Below, piece after piece: positions 24,992-35,179 of a DNA stretch of 64,000 nucleotides (position 1 is its first letter; the number at the start of each line of letters is the position of its first letter). The DNA is from Kalmanozyma brasiliensis GHG001 (taxonomy: Eukaryota > Basidiomycota > Ustilaginomycetes > Ustilaginales), in the NCBI RefSeq assembly GCF_000497045.1, contig NW_015961960.1, positions 312,853-376,852 on the forward strand, in the 5' to 3' direction. Both the position numbers and the translations under genes were made by a program. Below the pieces are notes generated by a model, which ran no database searches, was not told the DNA's origin, and saw only the letters and a list, made by a program, of their open reading frames with translations.

Positions 24992-25332
24992 GCGCGGATG
25001 GCAGGGTATCGGTTCTGCTTTGTCTTCATATTGCAAATGACATTCATTCGGAACACTGCACTGCGGGGGAGCTCTGGAAGTGTTGAGTCTGTGTGTGATA
25101 TCAAGCCGTGTGACTGCAGAGCGTTTGGGGGATGCAGTGAGTGCTCCTGCGAACCTTTGACGCTTCATTTGACAGCATGGTGCACGGACACGATGTGTGT
25201 CGACATGGCCGCCTGCTTTGAAGGTGCGCAAGACGGGCCTCTCGCGAGGGCTCTTTGCTCATGTGGAGCGGCAGCTTTGTGGTGTTCCGCTGGAAGCTTG
25301 GAGAGGTGAATGACGGCTAGACCCTCGAGTTC
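24992..25332. other. Convergent intergenic region
   Basis: This is the 3' flank of STT4 and the broken 3' end of the minus-strand recombinase-like relic. No frame here supplies the missing C-terminal catalytic residues of that relic. Confidence 0.4.
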
Positions 25333-26287
25333 TCATGCCGCGCTGCAAGGCGCGGTCGCGAATGGCCAGCCACAGCTGCAGCAAGACTGAGTCGCGGATT
25401 CGCTGTCACGTCTAGCTTTGGATACGATCGCGACCGTGCGGCTGTGACGAAGACAAAGACAGTACACATGCGCAAGATGATCTGCGATCAGCGATTGCCC
25501 ATCTTTGAGTGGGTCGCGTCGCAAAGGTGCCAACGGAGTCTGCCTATACTTGCAAAGGTGGTGCTCATTGCGACAGCGCTTGATGTTGCGCAACGTCACG
25601 TTGACAACGAGACGGTTGTGGTCGCCCTGGCGTGCCGGCGCGTGGAGAACGAACTGGCAGTCTCGCCAGAGGAGTGCATTGCCTGGTCCACAGCCGGCGG
25701 ACGCGACGAGCTCGCCGACTCTGCAGCCCGTAGCAACGAGAAGGCCAAAGAGAATCGCCATCTGCACCCGTTTGCGGGCACACTTTCATTTGCCGTGAAG
25801 CGCCAAATCCGAGAATCTGTTCGTAATCGGACGAGGCCACGTACTTCTTCTCGTCAGGCGGTCGCACCGACGGATGGTGCATGACGATTGACTTGACGGC
25901 TTCGCGGATCCTGCTGCCGACGCGAGCTTCTGGCTTGGAGCGACAGTAAAAGCCGTAGAAGACGATCGTGATCGTCGTGCTTGTGCGGCCGATGTCGCCG
26001 TCGAAGCGCTTACACGCCCAATGGGTCAACGCCGACCAGAACTGGTCTGGGAAGGGCGTGTCCGAGCGGAGGTATTGATCCAAATCGGCGGGGATGGAGA
26101 GGTCACCCTTTCTGCGCTGCTCGGCGACAGACTGCTCGCCGAAGGCTCGCAGTTGCTCTTCGGCCTTCTCGTGGGATCGAACAGTACTGGAAGCCAGCTG
26201 TCGTTCAAATTCCTCCTCGTCGGCCACCTGAATCGCTGCCTGGACACCGGCACGCAGCTGGCTCGCGTTGGGTCCGATGACAGGCAT
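25333..26287 (-). pseudogene. Tyrosine-recombinase-like relic (frameshifted, truncated)
   Basis: On the minus strand a frame from the ATG at 26287 encodes an alpha-helical N-terminal part, with an acidic VADEEEFERQ segment and a core-binding-like GRTSTTITIVFYGFY. It runs to DYEQIL near 25813. About 45 bases later (near 25768-25775) the coding character moves to the neighbouring frame. That frame gives QMAILFGLLVATGCRVGELV, the pattern of box I of tyrosine recombinases (hydrophobic helix, TG-x-R-x-GE-L), then LLWRDCQF and LVVNVTLRNIKR. One inserted or lost base explains the switch; the only GT...AG pair is ~22 nt apart, too short for an intron. The frame stops at 25333 and I see no box II (H-x-x-R) or catalytic Tyr before STT4. 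It may derive from a Crypton-like or DUF3435-like element; that is an inference. Confidence 0.5.
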
Positions 26288-26308
26288 GTGGGTCGCGGGC
26301 GAACGCAA

Positions 26309-27465
26309 AGGGTGTTATGGTCGAGCACAGGGTGGATGTCCGATCGCGCAAGCAAAGAGACAGAGAAAAGCGCTCCGTTTGGAAAGCTTCTGTCGAGGAC
26401 ATCGATGCTGAGAGCGATGGTGGAGTTCGGACTGAGAGTCGATCTGTCGAGGAAACGGATCGATTGTCCACAGGGCGATGAGGTCGAGACAAATGGAGTG
26501 AGTGTCGATGCCAGAACGGATGCGAGAAGAGGCATTGCAGAATCTTGATGCTGGCTCCGTAGCCAGGGCCGCAGAGACCAGCCATCGGCCATACTGCCAA
26601 GCATCAATGGCAGACATGGTCCAGCCGAGTCTTTGATGCGGAAGCAATGGCAGACATGGCCTTGCTGGGTCTTCGACGCCAAATGTAGAGGAACAGGGAT
26701 GGACAATCCCGACCCCTTCTCGTGTCCGCAGAGATTGTGTGGCATTCAACGCCCGCTTCATCCGTTTGGTTGAGCAATGGCTCGATTCAGAGCGAAGCAG
26801 GCGCAAGTCGCTGCCTCAGAATGCACCCGCACTCTTCGCTTCTGACTTGGAGCTGGGTGCAGACTTCTGGCACACAATGGTTCACTTCGAGTGCAGCGGT
26901 ACGGTTGACGAGGCAAAGACCGTGAGAGGTGCAGGTTCGAGCTTAATTGCGCTCTTCGTCACACACGATCGTCTCCCACCCATCAATCCAGCCAGCAAGC
27001 AAGTCCGACGTAGCAGCAAGACTCGCACCGACGAACGCATGAACCTGCGTCCGAACCTCGACAGACAGCACGCCCGCTGGCCGGATATCGTTCAGTCCCT
27101 GAGGCGTGGTGTATCCAACGAGAGCTCCTCACACGCAATTCTAAGTGCACGAGGGCGTATGCGGATAGCTCAACGCACATTCTCGAGCTCGACAGAGAGA
27201 CGGGAATCGATCGATTGCAAGGAGACGAGAGACAAGGGACGATGCAATGCTGAGCGATACGATACAGTGCGAACGATATTGACGAGGCTGGAACGAACGG
27301 AATGAGATGCGATGCTACACGATGAGTGACGAGAAAGAGACTGACGGAACTTGAAAGGACGTTAAGAGACGCGATGCGATGTGAACGATACTGCGAGCTG
27401 CCAGTTGATGCGATGTGGCGACTTGCAAACGAAGGTGAGGCGACGCCGATAGCGAAGAAGCCGGA
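26309..27465. other. Gene-free stretch with a short direct repeat
   Basis: No gene was recognised. A 15-base word (CAATGGCAGACATGG) occurs at 26606-26620 and again at 26646-26660, inside an imperfect 40-base tandem pair that has diverged in its second half. Confidence 0.4.
26606..26685. repeat. Imperfect 40-bp direct repeat, two copies
   Basis: Two neighbouring copies share an identical 15-base start and a looser match in the following ~25 bases (GAGTCTTTGATGC against GGGTCTTCGACGC). It lies upstream of the recombinase-like relic. Confidence 0.5.
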
Positions 27466-28220
27466 CTAGCGCGCAGCGCTACCGGACTGGCTGTGGCGGG
27501 ACTGACGTCGAGCAGCCCTAGCTGCTCGTGCTGCTGCGTCTCGCGCGCGACGCTCGGCGACCCTAGCAGATCGCTCCTCGGTCGTCTCGAGTCGTCGTTT
27601 GTCGAAAAGCCATTTGCGTCGTCCGCCCAAGATGCCGCGAACCTGCTTGCGAGTCGTCTGAGACACCACAGCGTGAGGCTGGACGAGGTCCATGGCGTCC
27701 ATCGCCTCCTCCATGTCCGCCTTGATTTCGCGCAGATCATCCGAGCAACCGGCATAGCCGTTGTACTCGAGCTGCGCAATCTCGAGCCACGCCTCGGGCG
27801 GAAACACCTCGCCGGATCCGAGAAAGTCCCACCATTCGCTGACCTTGACGCAACGGCCGCGGACGCCCGACAGCCACTCCCGACCCCAACTCGTCATCAT
27901 GCTTGGGAGCGAAAGAAGGCGCGGGTTGCGCCCGAAAGCCTCAGCTTCGGACATGGCCACGCGGAGGAGAAAGCGTCGGTTTCGGCTGATGTGTCGCCGA
28001 TCATGATGCGAGCCATCATCGACTGGTCGGTGTCGAAAAAACGATCTTCATCGGAGGTGTTTCTCTGCTCTTGTGAGCCTCGCTCTTCCTGCGCATCTTG
28101 CTGCTCCTCCGCATCTTGCTGCTCCTCCGCATCTTGCTGCTCCTCCGCAGCTTGCTGATCCTGCGCGTCTCGTCGTCCGCCCTCTGTGTCTCGTGTGTCC
28201 TGCGCATCTCGCGCCTGCAT
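27466..28220 (-). pseudogene. Charged, Gln-rich hypothetical ORF, possibly frameshifted
   Basis: I do not recognise this protein. From the ATG at 28220 a frame reads MQARDAQD and then four imperfect copies of a six-residue EEQQDA unit (18-bp DNA repeat, about 28090-28160), followed by an acidic, coding-like stretch. Near 27950 the good coding character continues in the next frame, which has its own ATG at 27954 (MSEAEAFGRN). That frame runs for 162 residues with an ordered Trp-rich part, an acidic helix (DLREIKADMEEAMDAMD) and a very basic Arg/Ala-rich tail. No plausible GT-AG intron joins the two. So either 27466-27954 is a small gene on its own, or the pair is one gene broken by a frameshift. 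It lies upstream of the recombinase-like relic on the same strand. Confidence 0.35.
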
Positions 28221-28816
28221 GGCGACGTCAGAAGACGAGATGTTCGAGGATTTCGGCAGCTAGACGGCTGCGAGCGGTTTGTGGTGCGATCGCGAAGTTG
28301 ATGCGACAAATCTGGCCGATGCTGAGCGAGTCCTGACCGGACGGCGTGCGGAGAGATTGTAGCGAAGACCGGATGCGACGGGGAGTTGGAGACGATGTGG
28401 ACGGTGGGCGAGCAAGCACGGTGAGCGAAAGAATGTCGAGTGAGCGCTGGGCGTGAGCAAGCAGACGACGAGGCGACGAGACAATGCGTTGACGACTGGG
28501 CGAGAGGCGATGGTGATGGTGGCGGGGAAGGGGAAAAAGCGCAGTCGATGTGGCGCTCCCTTTCAGCTTTCGAGACTGTGATGAAGCGAAAGGCAGGGAG
28601 GCGAAGGGTCAGTATGAGCGTCAGCCAGGCGCAGCAGCAGTGCGACTGCCCAAAAAAGCCGAGTCGAGAGAGCGTGACCATATCCGATGTGACTGTAGAA
28701 AGTACGGTCGAGGTGGTTCGCCTCACACAGGCGCACAATCGAATCGGGAGATTGTTGAATATTTTGAATTGCGTGTGGATCGGGTGCTGATCTGAGATTC
28801 GTTACTAGACAGCGAC
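28221..28816. other. Intergenic region
   Basis: This lies between the 3' end of the isocitrate dehydrogenase gene and the charged hypothetical ORF, both on the minus strand. Nothing was recognised. Confidence 0.4.
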
Positions 28817-30118
28817 TCAAAGCTTGCCCGCCTCGATGCCTCGCGCCGAGAGCTTCTCCTTGAGCAGCTTGGCGACCTCGTCGATGTATTCCATGGTCGT
28901 GACGTAGTGCTCGCGCTTCATGCCCTTGCCGTGGTAGATGAGCGCGAGATCCTTCGTCATCTTGCCCGCCGAAATGGCATCGAGGCACGACTGCTCGAGC
29001 GCGTTGGCGAAGTAGATGAGGTCGTCGTTCTTGTCGAGCTTGCCACGGAAGGCGAGACCGCGGGTCCAGGCGTAGATAGAAGCAACAGAATTCGTCGATG
29101 TTTCTCGGCCTGCCGCGAATTCTCTGAAATGGCGAGTGACTGTGCCATGCGCGGCCTCTGACTCCATGATGGTGCCGTCGGGGGTGATGAGCTCACTCGT
29201 CATCATACCCAGACTGCCGAAACCTTGCGCGGTGATGTCAGAGATCACGTCGCCGTCATAGTTTTTCAACGCCATCAGGTAGCCACCGTCACTCTTGATC
29301 ATCTGCGCCACCATGTCATCAATGAGCCTGTGCTCATACCAAAGTCCCTTCTTCTCGAAGTCCTGACGGTACGTGTTGTCGTACAAGGCCTGGAAGATGT
29401 CTTTGAAGTTTCCATCGTACTGTTTAAGTATGGTGTTCTTGGTGCTCATGTAGAGCGGGATGTTCTTCTCGAGAGCCATCTTGAAGCAGGAGTGAGCAAA
29501 GCCGGTAATGCTCTCTGTTGTGTTGTACATGGCAAGACCAGATCCTCCGCCCTCGGGGTAGTCGAAGATGTCCCAAGTCTGAGCCTCGGAGCCGTCCTTA
29601 GGCTGGAACTTCATGGTGAACTTGCCGGCCTTGTCGACGGCGAAGTTCTGGCAACGGTACTGGTCACCGAAGGCGTGGCGGCCAATGACAATGGGCTTGG
29701 TCCAACCAGGGATGGGGCGGGGCAGGTCGTCGAGAACGATGGGCGCACGGAAGACGGTACCACCGAGAATGTTGCGGATGGTGCCGTTGGGCGAGAGCCA
29801 CATCTTCTTGAGGCCGAACTCCTTGACACGAGCCTCGTCGGGAGTGATGGTGGCGCACTTGACACCGACCTTGTACTTCTTGATGGCCTCGGCGGCCTCG
29901 ACAGTGACCTTGTCGTCGGTCTGGTCACGGTACTCCATGCCGAGATCGTAGTACTTGAGGTCGATGTCGAGGAAGGGCAAGATGAGGTCCTCGCGGATCT
30001 TGTGCCAGATGATACGGGTCATCTCGTCACCGTCGAGCTCAACGACGGGGTTGGCGACCTTGATCTTGGCTGGCATGGCGGAACCGCGTGGACGAACGAT
30101 GGATGATGACGATGGCAT
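28817..30118 (-). CDS. NADP-dependent isocitrate dehydrogenase (core exon, internal-start form)
   Basis: This enzyme oxidises isocitrate to 2-oxoglutarate and makes NADPH. The 433-residue frame holds the complete eukaryotic [28 protein letters not shown], the [10 protein letters not shown] loop, [21 protein letters not shown]-like YNTTESI, and the NADP-binding [10 protein letters not shown] with nearby [11 protein letters not shown]. Two in-frame ATGs are possible, at 30118 (MPSSSS) and 30076 (MPAKIK); the latter gives 419 residues and matches the usual cytosolic start. A longer mitochondrial form is predicted by joining 31070-30845 to 30069-28817 (492 residues). The C-terminus ends GKL, close to but not a consensus peroxisomal PTS1 (Ser/Ala/Cys is expected first). 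The stop is TGA, followed four codons later by TAG, so readthrough adds no PTS1. A TATA-like element lies ~155 nt upstream of 30118, inside the candidate intron. Confidence 0.95.
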   Translation of the reverse strand: MPSSSSIVRPRGSAMPAKIKVANPVVELDGDEMTRIIWHKIREDLILPFLDIDLKYYDLGMEYRDQTDDKVTVEAAEAIKKYKVGVKCATITPDEARVKEFGLKKMWLSPNGTIRNILGGTVFRAPIVLDDLPRPIPGWTKPIVIGRHAFGDQYRCQNFAVDKAGKFTMKFQPKDGSEAQTWDIFDYPEGGGSGLAMYNTTESITGFAHSCFKMALEKNIPLYMSTKNTILKQYDGNFKDIFQALYDNTYRQDFEKKGLWYEHRLIDDMVAQMIKSDGGYLMALKNYDGDVISDITAQGFGSLGMMTSELITPDGTIMESEAAHGTVTRHFREFAAGRETSTNSVASIYAWTRGLAFRGKLDKNDDLIYFANALEQSCLDAISAGKMTKDLALIYHGKGMKREHYVTTMEYIDEVAKLLKEKLSARGIEAGKL

Positions 30119-30272
30119 GGCGGATGACGAGGGCGGGACAGCGAGATGATGGTAATGTCAGCGATCAGGTCCTTCAGTCGACGGAGAAGGAAGTCGCCAC
30201 AGAAGGAAGGAAGGGCGGACGGTGGTACAAGGCAGCGAAGAATAGCATAAGCGGGGAAGGCTTGGGGTGGTC

Positions 30273-30277
30273 TATAT
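30273..30277 (-). promoter_or_regulatory. TATA-like element for the internal IDH start
   Basis: The minus strand reads GCATATAGA here, ~155 nt upstream of the ATG at 30118. It could serve a promoter inside the candidate 775-nt intron. Short motif only. Confidence 0.3.
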
Positions 30278-30844
30278 GCCATTTGCCGCTTGGCGTGACG
30301 GCTCACCGGCCAAACAGGCGAACCGAAAAGGCGCACCTGAGCCGTCACATCCGGCGCGTTCAAAAAGCCGGAAAATTCCAAGATTTCTTCGCCTCTCTCT
30401 CTGCCAAAGCAAGATCCAACAGAGAAGCACAGAAAAAAGAGCGCAAAAACGGCAATTTCTCTCGTGTTTCTCCGCTCGAGCCAGCCAACCAGCCAACCAA
30501 GCAAGGACGCAGAGCCAAGAAGCTTTGGTCCAAAGCAGAGGCCGAACGGAGATCTTTGTCCGACGCTGGAGCGTGGAGACAAAGAAAGTGGCGCTGTCAC
30601 CCTTGCTCGTGTGCATCTGACCATACGCGCAAGAGGCTGACTGGTGCTTGCTGAGCTGACGAGGTGGGCTGAAACCTGCCGATGCACAACGTAGCCTATG
30701 CAACTGGTGCCGGTGCTGCCTTTGCTTCTGGAATGCTGGCTGGAATGCTAGCAGTCGTGACGGAGTCGTCCTGATTGCTAAAAAGGTGTGGGGTGGTCGT
30801 GATAGGAACAGGGGCAAGCTTCAGCTGAAGCTGATTGAACTTAC

Positions 30845-31070
30845 CTGGAGCAGTCATCGTGGATGAAAACAGACGGGCGCTGACACCGAAGGAGATGGGA
30901 GCGCTGTTGAGGTTGCTGGTGTTGCGAGCGGACGTCAGAAGCGAGGCGTTCTGGAAAGCGGTGCGAGTGTTGGTGCTGCGAGCAACTTGAGACGAGAGGG
31001 TCGAGTAAGAGCGAGTGGAAGCTGCAAAGACTCGAGTGGAAGCGTTGGAGCTAAGACGAGCTGCAGACAT
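30845..31070 (-). CDS. Alternative first exon of NADP-IDH: mitochondrial presequence
   Basis: The frame from the ATG at 31070 encodes 75 residues with seven Arg, many Ser/Thr/Ala and not one Asp or Glu, ending ARLFSSTMTAP, which is a textbook mitochondrial presequence. It stops being useful at a perfect donor (G|GTAAGT, intron from 30844). A candidate acceptor is the CAG at 30072-30070, inside ATGCCAG of the internal IDH start. From a CTGAC branch-like site (30161-30157) to that CAG there is no other AG, and the stretch is pyrimidine-rich. Joining restores phase (G + CC = Ala) and gives [12 protein letters not shown], running straight into the conserved IDH start. The intron would be 775 nt, the longest in the window. 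Unspliced, the frame continues only to 30696. The join is inferred, not shown by transcripts. Confidence 0.75.
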
Positions 31071-32778
31071 CTACTTGGGATGGAAGATGAGAGGTGGTGA
31101 TGATGGTGTGATGGAGGGATGTCGAGAGCGAGGGGGGTTCGGAGCAAAGTGGGAGGGGGCAGGATCGGGTGCAGGGACGAATGACAGGTGTGGGGTTACA
31201 ACAAAAGGGTCAAAGCCGATTGGCCGACGTATTGGAGAGGGTGAAGCGGAGCAACCAAGAACAAGTCGGTGACCAAGACGGAGCGAAGAAGGCCGACAAG
31301 GTTTGAACGAGGTCAGATGCAGGCCAAAGAAGCGTGCCGAGCCAGAGGCAGACGGGGTGGAAGATAGTTTTGGGGGATGAAGGGGGTCAGCGGTGAGTGG
31401 GTCAGCGCGCGGAAAGAGCCGCCACAGAGGAAGAGAATCCAAGGCGTGCGCGGAGGTCGCGGGCATACCCAACCAGGGTCGCACAAAAGAGGCGCGGCCG
31501 GACAAAGGCGAGATAGACGAGGCGAGACGAAAAACCACGGGATGTTAGAACGGCAAGAGTGTGAGTCGAAATCGGAAAAAATGCAAAGAAGATCAAGAAG
31601 AACATGTCGGCATGAATACCAGCGTCGATCGAAGACGATGAGCGGTGATGTCAGAGACCACGTCGCCATTGGCAGGTTCGGAGGAGATGCCGTCGAAAAG
31701 AATGATCGTGTGATCCAGTCGGCGGTCATGTCGCGATTGGCGGCGAGGAGAAAGGAGCAGCGTCGCATGGTCGGTTGAGGATGGTGGTGCGATCGCATCG
31801 ACAGCAATTCGACGTCGGAGGATGGAGGTGAAGAGCCGAGCAGGATATTAGCAGACCAGTGTGGAGACATTATGATGATGGGGCGTGATGCGAAAGCAGC
31901 GATGCGAGAATGGAAGATTGCAAGAGGATGAGCAAACGTGACTGTCAGTGAGTGTCCTTGAGCGTTCGATCTGGACAACAGCTTTGCTTCGCCGAGAGCG
32001 ACATGCAAAGATGCACCGCTACCCTCATGCGTGTATGCAGCAGCACTGGGCTCAAGTTGGAGCTGAAAGATCTGGACGAGGTTGCAGTGGATTACGAGAC
32101 GTACCCTGAATAGATTCGATGCCGAGACGCAACGGAGGGTCGAAAGTGATCTGTTGTGTGTCGAGGTTGCGAGATTCGGGACCGTTGATCGGTGGAGATC
32201 CTAGGCTGGCTGGAAGGGGGAAGTGATGTGCGAGATGATGGCGTAGAAGGGGAAAGAGATGGCTCTGAGATGGCTCTCGACTGTCAAGCTTTCAGCGACG
32301 ATGTCCAATTGTGGAGACTTTCTTCTGAAAATCTGCATGCATGAGTTGATTGACTCGACTGTAGGCCATCTTATCGCTCACCACTCACAGCCTGGCATGA
32401 TCAAAATATCGATACAGCAGAGCGCGACTTCGGTCAACCAAACGGGTGATTAAACGGCCCTTTCTTCTGGCGCAGAAGAATTTTAAGCTTTTAAGACGGC
32501 CGAGAGAGTCTCGAATTGCAACGCGCAGCGTCTGGCGCCCAAGGCGTAGAGCCAAAAGTTGAACACATGCATACTCAGCTTGGACCCTCGTTGAATCAAA
32601 CCATCCCTCCCCTTTCTGGCTACTCACACCATCTCCTCGTACACCTCACCTCGCACTGTACTCGACGCAGCACTCTTACTTATCGGCAGCGTTAGACGAG
32701 CTGAACAGCCCTCGACACCGACTGTTTGGCCTCACTTAGGCTTTCGACTTGACCATCTCCACCAGCAACATTGCCAAC
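31071..32778. other. Divergent intergenic region, 1.7 kb
   Basis: This separates the leftward IDH presequence exon from the rightward G-gamma gene. Open frames on the minus strand here have no domain and a purine/pyrimidine-skewed composition, as expected of promoter DNA. No gene was recognised. Confidence 0.4.
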
Positions 32779-33174
32779 ATGAACGTCAAGCCGCATAAGC
32801 AGTCCATGTCCGAGCTCAAGCTGCGACGACTCACAGAGCACAATCAGCGATTGAAGGAGGACCTTGAGCGACCTCGTATCCGCGTATCAGAGGCCAGTCA
32901 AAGGTAAGTTATCCAAGACACTTTCGACCGCTGCCGATTCGACTGCACCGCATCTTTGCCGTCAGCTTGCGATGCTTTGCCCGACGTTCTCCCCCTTGCT
33001 TCCTATGGACAGACCGCTGACTTTGATCTTCACCTCATGCATATTTACGACAGCCTCATCAACTACTGCAAGAGCACGCGCGACTGCCTCGTCCCCTCCG
33101 TCTGGGGCCCTGTCAGCAAGGGCGAAGACCCGTACGCGCCCGCCGGCGGAGGATGCAACTGTGTTGCCATGTAG
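32779..33174 (+). CDS. Heterotrimeric G-protein gamma subunit (one intron)
   Basis: The spliced 81-residue protein is the membrane-anchored partner of G-beta in pheromone/nutrient signalling. Exon 1 is 32779-32903 and exon 2 is 33054-33174; the 150-nt intron has a GTAAGT donor and a GACAG acceptor, and the split Ser codon (AG + C) keeps phase. It has the fungal G-gamma pattern: [28 protein letters not shown] (a coiled coil), then [21 protein letters not shown], then DPYAP. It ends CNCVAM, a CAAX farnesylation box (C78) with an upstream Cys (C76) that may be palmitoylated. The first exon is only 41 codons, so short-ORF filters would miss this gene. Confidence 0.95.
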
Positions 33175-33718
33175 AGTTGCCCTTTTGCAAGTCTGCTCAT
33201 CCTCGTCATTCCTGCTGCCGGTCGTCCTTCCATCTACAAGCTGCACTTGGCGATCGATGCGCAAGAACACTTTCTTGATATATACCAACGCGACCGACCT
33301 TAGCTTTCACGTAACATTCATTGTCACTCATCTGGTTTCCCTTCTGTTCCTTGCATGTCATCGCATCTGGCAATCGTAGCCATCATCATCCTCTGTGCAT
33401 CTTGCTGTGTGAGCCAGCTCAAGTGGGATTGCATTGTCATTGACTGTCAAAGAGTGCATTTGTGTCGGAACAAGCCGATGGAAAATGCAGTGTGATTAGC
33501 CATGATGACGAGCAACGTCCAATTTCGTCTTTGCACAGCTCCACCATCATCAACTACCTCAAGTTCGTCATCACCATACATTCTTGAGCACGAACACAGT
33601 CCAGTGCTATCGTCTACGCTCAGCACTCGCCACGAGACACCATCGCTGCGTCTCTCACCCCTCTGGACCGTGTCTCACACGTTCTGGACACTTCTGCATC
33701 CATGATTCCAACACGGAC
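33175..33718. other. Intergenic region
   Basis: This is the 3' region of the G-gamma gene and upstream DNA of the F-box-like gene. The reading frame of the downstream gene is open back to ~33584 but has no ATG before 33719. Confidence 0.4.
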
Positions 33719-35179
33719 ATGACACTCTCGGACTCGTTCTGGTCCTTCGCTCGTTTGGCCGAATCCTGGTCTCCAGCATCGTCTCCTTCTAAACCACGCA
33801 GAAGAACAGCCGTGTTCACACAGCAGCATATAGAGACCATCGGTGGAGGAAACGAGCATGCATTCAAGCTTCCTCCGTCAGCGCCAGTCCTGGGCCATCC
33901 TCGGCTCCCGGTCGAGCTCATCGTCTATAGCGTGCTCTTAGCCGCGCAAGAAGTGTCCTCCGAACAGGAAGATGCATCAGCTCGGCTACTTGAGCTAGCG
34001 AGGGTCAGCAGAGCATGCTACCGCGCGGTCATGTCCACGCATCTGCTTCCCGACCTCTGCTTGTACGGTCTGCAGCAGATCCGCTCCTTTGCCGTCTCAC
34101 TTGATCAGGACCGACTCGGCATACGAGCACTGGCCCGCTCCAGGGTCCAGCGCCTGACACTCCGCGCCAGAAGCCGGCAATCCCTCCAGCATGGCTATGG
34201 TCCAGCCCTATTCGATGCCTCTCAAGCGCAGACCCACTTCGAGAAGGACTTACTCCCCTTCGTCCGCGTTCTTCTCTCAAACTGCCACGCTCTCCAAGAG
34301 CTCCATCTCGAAGGCGTTCCACGCGGCCTCCACCATCACTTCTCCCGTCTGGCGCCTCACCTGACCACGTACGACTGCCTGATGGGCCACTACGGCGCCG
34401 ACATTGAGCGCGACTTCTGGCTTCCCTCTCGCTGGACCCAGCTCCGCCATCTGCAGCTCCACGGTCCGCGCTTTCGCTTCACACCGAGCGTAGCGACAGC
34501 ACTAGCGTGCCTTCCGCAGCTGACGAGGCTCGGCCTGGTCGTGCCCATGATCGTCTCTTCGCCTTCCTCGCCTTTGAAGGAGTCCGGCGGGGTGGAGCTC
34601 GACATGGCGGGCAGCATCAATCCGATCCAGATTCTCATCGATCGGTGCCCATCTCTCGAGATGCTGCTGCTCGTTGGGCATGCCGAGAGTGATTACGTCG
34701 GCTTTACGGAAAAGTACCGACGCTGGCTACGCAGGCTGCGTCGACCGCGTTTGAACGATACAAAGGTGCGCCTGGAGCTCGTCACTGTCCTACGCCGCGA
34801 AGCGCACGACGAGAGCTATGGTGCGTCGAGAACAAGGGTGCATCCGTGCGAAGTGAGCGCATGGACCATGGGTCGCGCTCGACATGGTCTGCAGTGGTTC
34901 GACGGTGCGCAACAGGAGGTGAAGGACGAAAAGCTGGATTACTGGACAGAGTCATTCGAGCTAGCCGATCACCCTTCGAACCCCTCGACTGTTGCCACGA
35001 CCAGCGCGACTTCAGCGTTGATGAGCAGGACCGGCAGCAACTCGCCTCTCTCGGCCGGTGACGCCAATGGTCGCATTCAGCAACGCGCACGACAGCATCA
35101 GCTTCGAACCCAAGTCGACGACGCCATAGAAGCGGTCGACATGCTCTCTGACGATGAGGTCAGCTCGGACGAGCCTTAG
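33719..35179 (+). CDS. F-box-like protein
   Basis: The 486-residue product probably acts as an SCF substrate adaptor or another F-box-type protein. After a Ser/Pro-rich N-terminus, residues ~58-105 fit an F-box: HPRLPVELIVYSVLL, a hydrophilic spacer, then LLELARVSRACYRAV and LLPDLCLY. The rest contains Leu-spaced stretches (VQRLTLRAR, ALQELHLEG, LRHLQLHG, QLTRLGLV) reminiscent of degenerate leucine-rich repeats. The tail is acidic and Ser-rich, ending DEVSSDEP. I chose the ATG at 33719 (MTLSDSFW); the frame is open further upstream, but only with non-ATG codons. The F-box call is by pattern; the substrate is unknown. Confidence 0.65.
   Translation: MTLSDSFWSFARLAESWSPASSPSKPRRRTAVFTQQHIETIGGGNEHAFKLPPSAPVLGHPRLPVELIVYSVLLAAQEVSSEQEDASARLLELARVSRACYRAVMSTHLLPDLCLYGLQQIRSFAVSLDQDRLGIRALARSRVQRLTLRARSRQSLQHGYGPALFDASQAQTHFEKDLLPFVRVLLSNCHALQELHLEGVPRGLHHHFSRLAPHLTTYDCLMGHYGADIERDFWLPSRWTQLRHLQLHGPRFRFTPSVATALACLPQLTRLGLVVPMIVSSPSSPLKESGGVELDMAGSINPIQILIDRCPSLEMLLLVGHAESDYVGFTEKYRRWLRRLRRPRLNDTKVRLELVTVLRREAHDESYGASRTRVHPCEVSAWTMGRARHGLQWFDGAQQEVKDEKLDYWTESFELADHPSNPSTVATTSATSALMSRTGSNSPLSAGDANGRIQQRARQHQLRTQVDDAIEAVDMLSDDEVSSDEP

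Noticed and set aside
22991..25231. 746-codon open frame on the minus strand
   Set aside because: It is opposite the kinase end of STT4 and has an Arg/His/Val/Leu-skewed composition with no domain; an antisense shadow.
25768..25790. A GT...AG pair that would join the two frames of the recombinase relic
   Set aside because: It would be an intron of only ~22 nt, below the size that spliceosomes handle and far shorter than the 73-nt minimum seen in this window, so a frameshift is the simpler reading.
28817..28828. Possible stop-codon readthrough to a peroxisomal signal in NADP-IDH
   Set aside because: After TGA only three codons (Val-Ala-Val) follow before TAG, which give no PTS1. The encoded end GKL itself lacks the Ser/Ala/Cys expected at the first position.
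31313..32008. 231-codon minus-strand frame between IDH and G-gamma
   Set aside because: It has no ATG-led domain or signal and a Ser/Pro/Leu-rich composition typical of pyrimidine-rich promoter DNA.
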